Assembly: GCA_913053665.1 (NCBI GenBank)
Contig: CAJXGR010000022.1
Coordinates: 1 to 17,232, forward strand
DNA length: 17,232 nt
Source of the DNA: an uncultured Spirochaetia bacterium
Lineage (GTDB): Bacteria; Spirochaetota; UBA6919
Reading direction: 5' to 3'
Shown here: positions 15,512 through 17,232 of the stretch, piece after piece
How the letters are laid out: the number at the start of each line of letters is the position of its first letter
How positions within the stretch are numbered: position 1 is the stretch's first letter
Translations under genes and position numbers: made by a program
The notes under the pieces: model-generated
Databases searched by the model: none
What the model was told of the DNA's origin: nothing
What the model saw: only the letters and a program-made list of their open reading frames with translations

Positions 15512-16135
15512 TTAGCGAAATCGACTCTTACCCACACGCCTTGAAATCTCATCTTCATCGGTCCAAACGATTTCACTGGTTTCGATATCCACCACCTGTA
15601 AAGTGATATTGTAAAACACAATATTGGCACCACCTGATCGTTTTCTAATATTTGATATTCTTCCCCGTAAAATCAACTTCGCTCCCACCAGACGTCCAAT
15701 TTTGGCGACCTTGGAACTATCAAATAAAGCACTTTGTTGAAGTGATTGTTGCTTTAGAACTGTATCCAGAGCTTGATCATCAATGAATCGAAAGGGGATC
15801 CGTCTGGATCTAAAGAGTTGAGTTCTGATTTTTTCCATGATCACACGGGTGTTGATATGCTCATCCGTGTCATTGGCCATATCTCGGGCTAGAATCCATC
15901 TGGGTTTCGCCCTTCGATACTTTCGGCTTCTCACAAACCGGCTGGACTTGATCGACCTTGTCATCCGTCTGGACACTCGTCGCAGGTCTTTAGCCGACCA
16001 TTCAGCGTCCACCTGCATCTCTGTGTCACTCAAGTTTTCCTTGATCCCTCCTCCACCGCCACGGCTAGCACAAGTTAAAGTACCAAAAGCCATTAATATA
16101 GCGACAAATAGAATGGATAATCGTCTTCTATTCAT
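15512..16135 (-). CDS. LpoB-like penicillin-binding-protein activator lipoprotein
   Basis: This 207-aa protein has a signal peptide with candidate lipidated Cys22 (GTLTC, relaxed lipobox), followed by a Gly run (RGGGGG). An Arg-rich linker covers about 45-80. Residues 85-200 fit the LpoB/YcfM (PF13036) domain: the family pattern GAKLILRGRISNI and VVDIETSEIVWTDEDEISR is clear. In E. coli LpoB is an outer-membrane lipoprotein that reaches through peptidoglycan to activate PBP1b. The start follows GGAG by 7 nt. It is the first gene of the minus-strand envelope block. The related FlgO family is an alternative assignment, so no symbol is given. Confidence 0.78.
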   Translation of the reverse strand: MNRRRLSILFVAILMAFGTLTCASRGGGGGIKENLSDTEMQVDAEWSAKDLRRVSRRMTRSIKSSRFVRSRKYRRAKPRWILARDMANDTDEHINTRVIMEKIRTQLFRSRRIPFRFIDDQALDTVLKQQSLQQSALFDSSKVAKIGRLVGAKLILRGRISNIRKRSGGANIVFYNITLQVVDIETSEIVWTDEDEISRRVGKSRFR

Positions 16136-16163
16136 TTTCTTTCTCCTTTTATCGTTTGCTACT

Positions 16164-16191
16164 AAATTAATCCGTTTTCCCCAAAAATCAA
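16164..16191 (-). promoter_or_regulatory. Possible promoter of the envelope gene block
   Basis: On the minus strand TTGATT (16186-16191) and TAATTT (16164-16169) are 16 bp apart and lie 28-55 nt upstream of the LpoB-like gene start. They resemble -35 and -10 boxes. The region from 16136 to 16370 has no supported gene: it is AT-rich, with T-runs at 16213-16221 and 16291-16297; a 60-codon plus-strand ORF there has no homology I recognise. Confidence 0.3.
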
Positions 16192-16370
16192 TTGTTTTTC
16201 ACGATTATCTTGGTTTTTTTTCTGAAATGTATATTGGGAAGTATCAAATCATTGGAAGGATCAGCCAGTTCTCGATATTATTTGCTAACTTTTTTTTATC
16301 ACAATAAATGGAGGCCACTATTTTCACTTACAGAACATTATCTGGATCACCTAGGCGTATTTCCTTATAC

Positions 16371-16457
16371 TTAAAGGTTTAATGTCTTGCGAAGTTTTTC
16401 CTGAATATCTTTAAAAACAGCTCCGGATAAGTGACCTATCTTCTTCTTTACGATAGA
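16371..16457 (-). pseudogene. 3' remnant of a PemK/MazF-like toxin gene
   Basis: Immediately downstream of the antitoxin-like stop codon an open stretch of 28 codons reads SIVKKKIGHLSGAVFKD then IQEKLRKTLNL and stops. This matches the usual C-terminal end of PemK/MazF toxins (lys-rich strand, G-x-L-S, helix ending in L-x-x-x-L-x-L). There is no start codon or N-terminal barrel, so it is a fragment after a deletion of most of the toxin. The same frame stays open backwards into the antitoxin (LKKIFIIHN), so the break point may lie inside the antitoxin's end. Confidence 0.55.
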
Positions 16458-16458
16458 G

Positions 16459-16638
16459 TTATGAATGATAAATATCTTCTTCAGGATCAAGCCACTCTGA
16501 AAATGCTGTTTCAGAGACTTTCATCATCATTAAGCTTTCCAGATAACCGTGAATTTCATTGTCCAGTTTGATCAATTCGTCCTTTGGTAGCTTAAAAATA
16601 GTTTGTTTAATCTCCTCAAGAGTCGTTGTTTTATTCAT
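16459..16638 (-). CDS. Orphan antitoxin-like small protein
   Basis: This 59-aa protein begins MNKTTTLEEIKQTIFKLP, a helix typical of small antitoxins, and ends in SEWLDPEEDIYHS, a Trp/acid tail seen in antitoxins that wrap around PemK/MazF toxins. GGAG lies 6 nt before ATG 16638; upstream in-frame ATG and TTG codons are less well placed. The partner toxin is reduced to a fragment directly downstream, so this antitoxin seems to be an orphan and may neutralise a toxin elsewhere or be a decaying relic. The family name is not certain. Confidence 0.6.
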   Translation of the reverse strand: MNKTTTLEEIKQTIFKLPKDELIKLDNEIHGYLESLMMMKVSETAFSEWLDPEEDIYHS

Positions 16639-16739
16639 ATTCATCTCCAAAATAAATGAATTCTCCCAATAGTTTATAGAATTGGTTTTTAGTCATGATA
16701 AACCAATCATACCTGATTCAATTATAAAAGTAGAATTAA

Positions 16740-17232
16740 TCAAGACTTGAAGGAGTCCTGGCCCATAGTCTTTTGTATTTCTTTCAGTTTGAGATGAACA
16801 TCATAGTAATTCTCAAGATCCACACTCTCCAGATTCTTTAAGCATTTGGAATAGTAGGCGAGGGCATCATTCATATCATCATTGTCATAATAAATATCCC
16901 CCAAACGTTTCTCACAAATGGAGATGCCATATTTATTCTTTATAGTCTGGTACCAGGACAGGCTTTTGTTAAAGTTCTTCAGGGCTCTCTCCTTTTCTTT
17001 ATGGTAATAATAAACAATTCCTAGATTATAACTGACTTCAGCCAGCTTATGAATGTTATCCAATTTATTAAAAGCCTGTAGGGCATCCAGATAGTATCGT
17101 TGACAGGAGTTCCAATCCTTCAGATGGTAAGAGGCAGAAGCAATGTTACTGCACAAAATGCCAAACCAAAGCGATGCCACATACCGGGCAGGAGAAGACA
17201 AAAATATACCGGTCTCCTTTTTACCGAAAAAC
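16740..17232 (-). CDS. C-terminal part of a TPR-repeat protein (cut by window edge)
   Basis: The frame is open from the window edge to a TGA, at least 163 residues. It holds three tetratricopeptide repeats: SNIASASYHLKDWNSCQRYY, VSYNLGIVYYYHKEKERALK and EKRLGDIYYDNDDMNDALAY each start one, with the usual A-x-x-x-x-x-A/G pattern. TTG 17201 is a possible start but the frame continues upstream without a stop and no ribosome site is seen, so the gene most likely starts outside the window. TPR arrays mediate protein contacts; the partner is unknown. It is followed by 100 bp without genes before the antitoxin-like gene. Confidence 0.75.
   Translation of the reverse strand, partial: FFGKKETGIFLSSPARYVASLWFGILCSNIASASYHLKDWNSCQRYYLDALQAFNKLDNIHKLAEVSYNLGIVYYYHKEKERALKNFNKSLSWYQTIKNKYGISICEKRLGDIYYDNDDMNDALAYYSKCLKNLESVDLENYYDVHLKLKEIQKTMGQDSFKS

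Noticed and set aside
15837..16307. Plus-strand 156-codon ORF opposite the LpoB-like gene
   Set aside because: Mostly antisense to a well-supported gene with signal peptide and family motifs; its own sequence shows no domain.
16192..16374. Plus-strand 60-codon ORF in the intergenic region
   Set aside because: No ribosome site, no recognisable motif, AT-rich spacer; treated as chance.

Overview
The window is a moderately AT-rich bacterial chromosome segment from a Gram-negative-type (diderm) organism. Several exported proteins have lipoprotein-like signal peptides with relaxed lipoboxes (residues such as S, Q, E or T just before the Cys), there is an LptF/LptG-type LPS-export permease, and there is a metallo-beta-lactamase/cyclic-nucleotide-binding fusion. 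Together these fit a spirochaete-like or related diderm lineage. That placement is an inference of low confidence: no rRNA or other phylogenetic marker is present.

Region 1 (1-3628) is a copper-homeostasis locus. A csoR-type repressor and a CopZ-like chaperone lie on the minus strand, divergent from a large CopA P1B-ATPase with three metal-binding domains. C-tract elements that look like CsoR operators lie upstream of both csoR and copZ/copA. The copA reading frame carries a perfect 34-bp palindrome, in frame, just after the phosphorylation motif.

Region 2 (3629-5713) holds an AT-rich putative lipoprotein of unknown function, an orphan ParB-like protein on the minus strand, and about 300 bp containing only a doubtful 36-codon ORF.

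Region 3 (5714-11844, plus strand) holds a tandem fusion of two LptF/LptG permease units, a single-domain rhodanese lipoprotein, a two-domain periplasmic rhodanese whose first domain has lost its catalytic Cys, and a 710-aa MBL-fold protein with two C-terminal cyclic-nucleotide-binding-like domains. Three intergenic palindromes with a TGTAGGG core punctuate this region. Two of them share an identical 31-nt core.

Region 4 (11913-16135, minus strand) is a block of five exported proteins in the transcription order LpoB-like lipoprotein, LPP20-like protein, LPP20-like lipoprotein, SH3-domain protein with 13-residue repeats, and M48 metalloprotease. All point to the cell envelope, and two of them end in the same kind of acidic/glycine tail followed by GGY[FL]D. 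A strong hairpin splits the block between the third and fourth genes. This is the best candidate for an undescribed envelope-maintenance module.

Region 5 (16136-17232) holds a probable promoter region, an orphan antitoxin-like gene directly followed by the 3' remnant of a PemK/MazF-like toxin, and the C-terminal part of a TPR protein that runs off the window edge. No tRNA, rRNA, CRISPR array or intact insertion sequence was seen.
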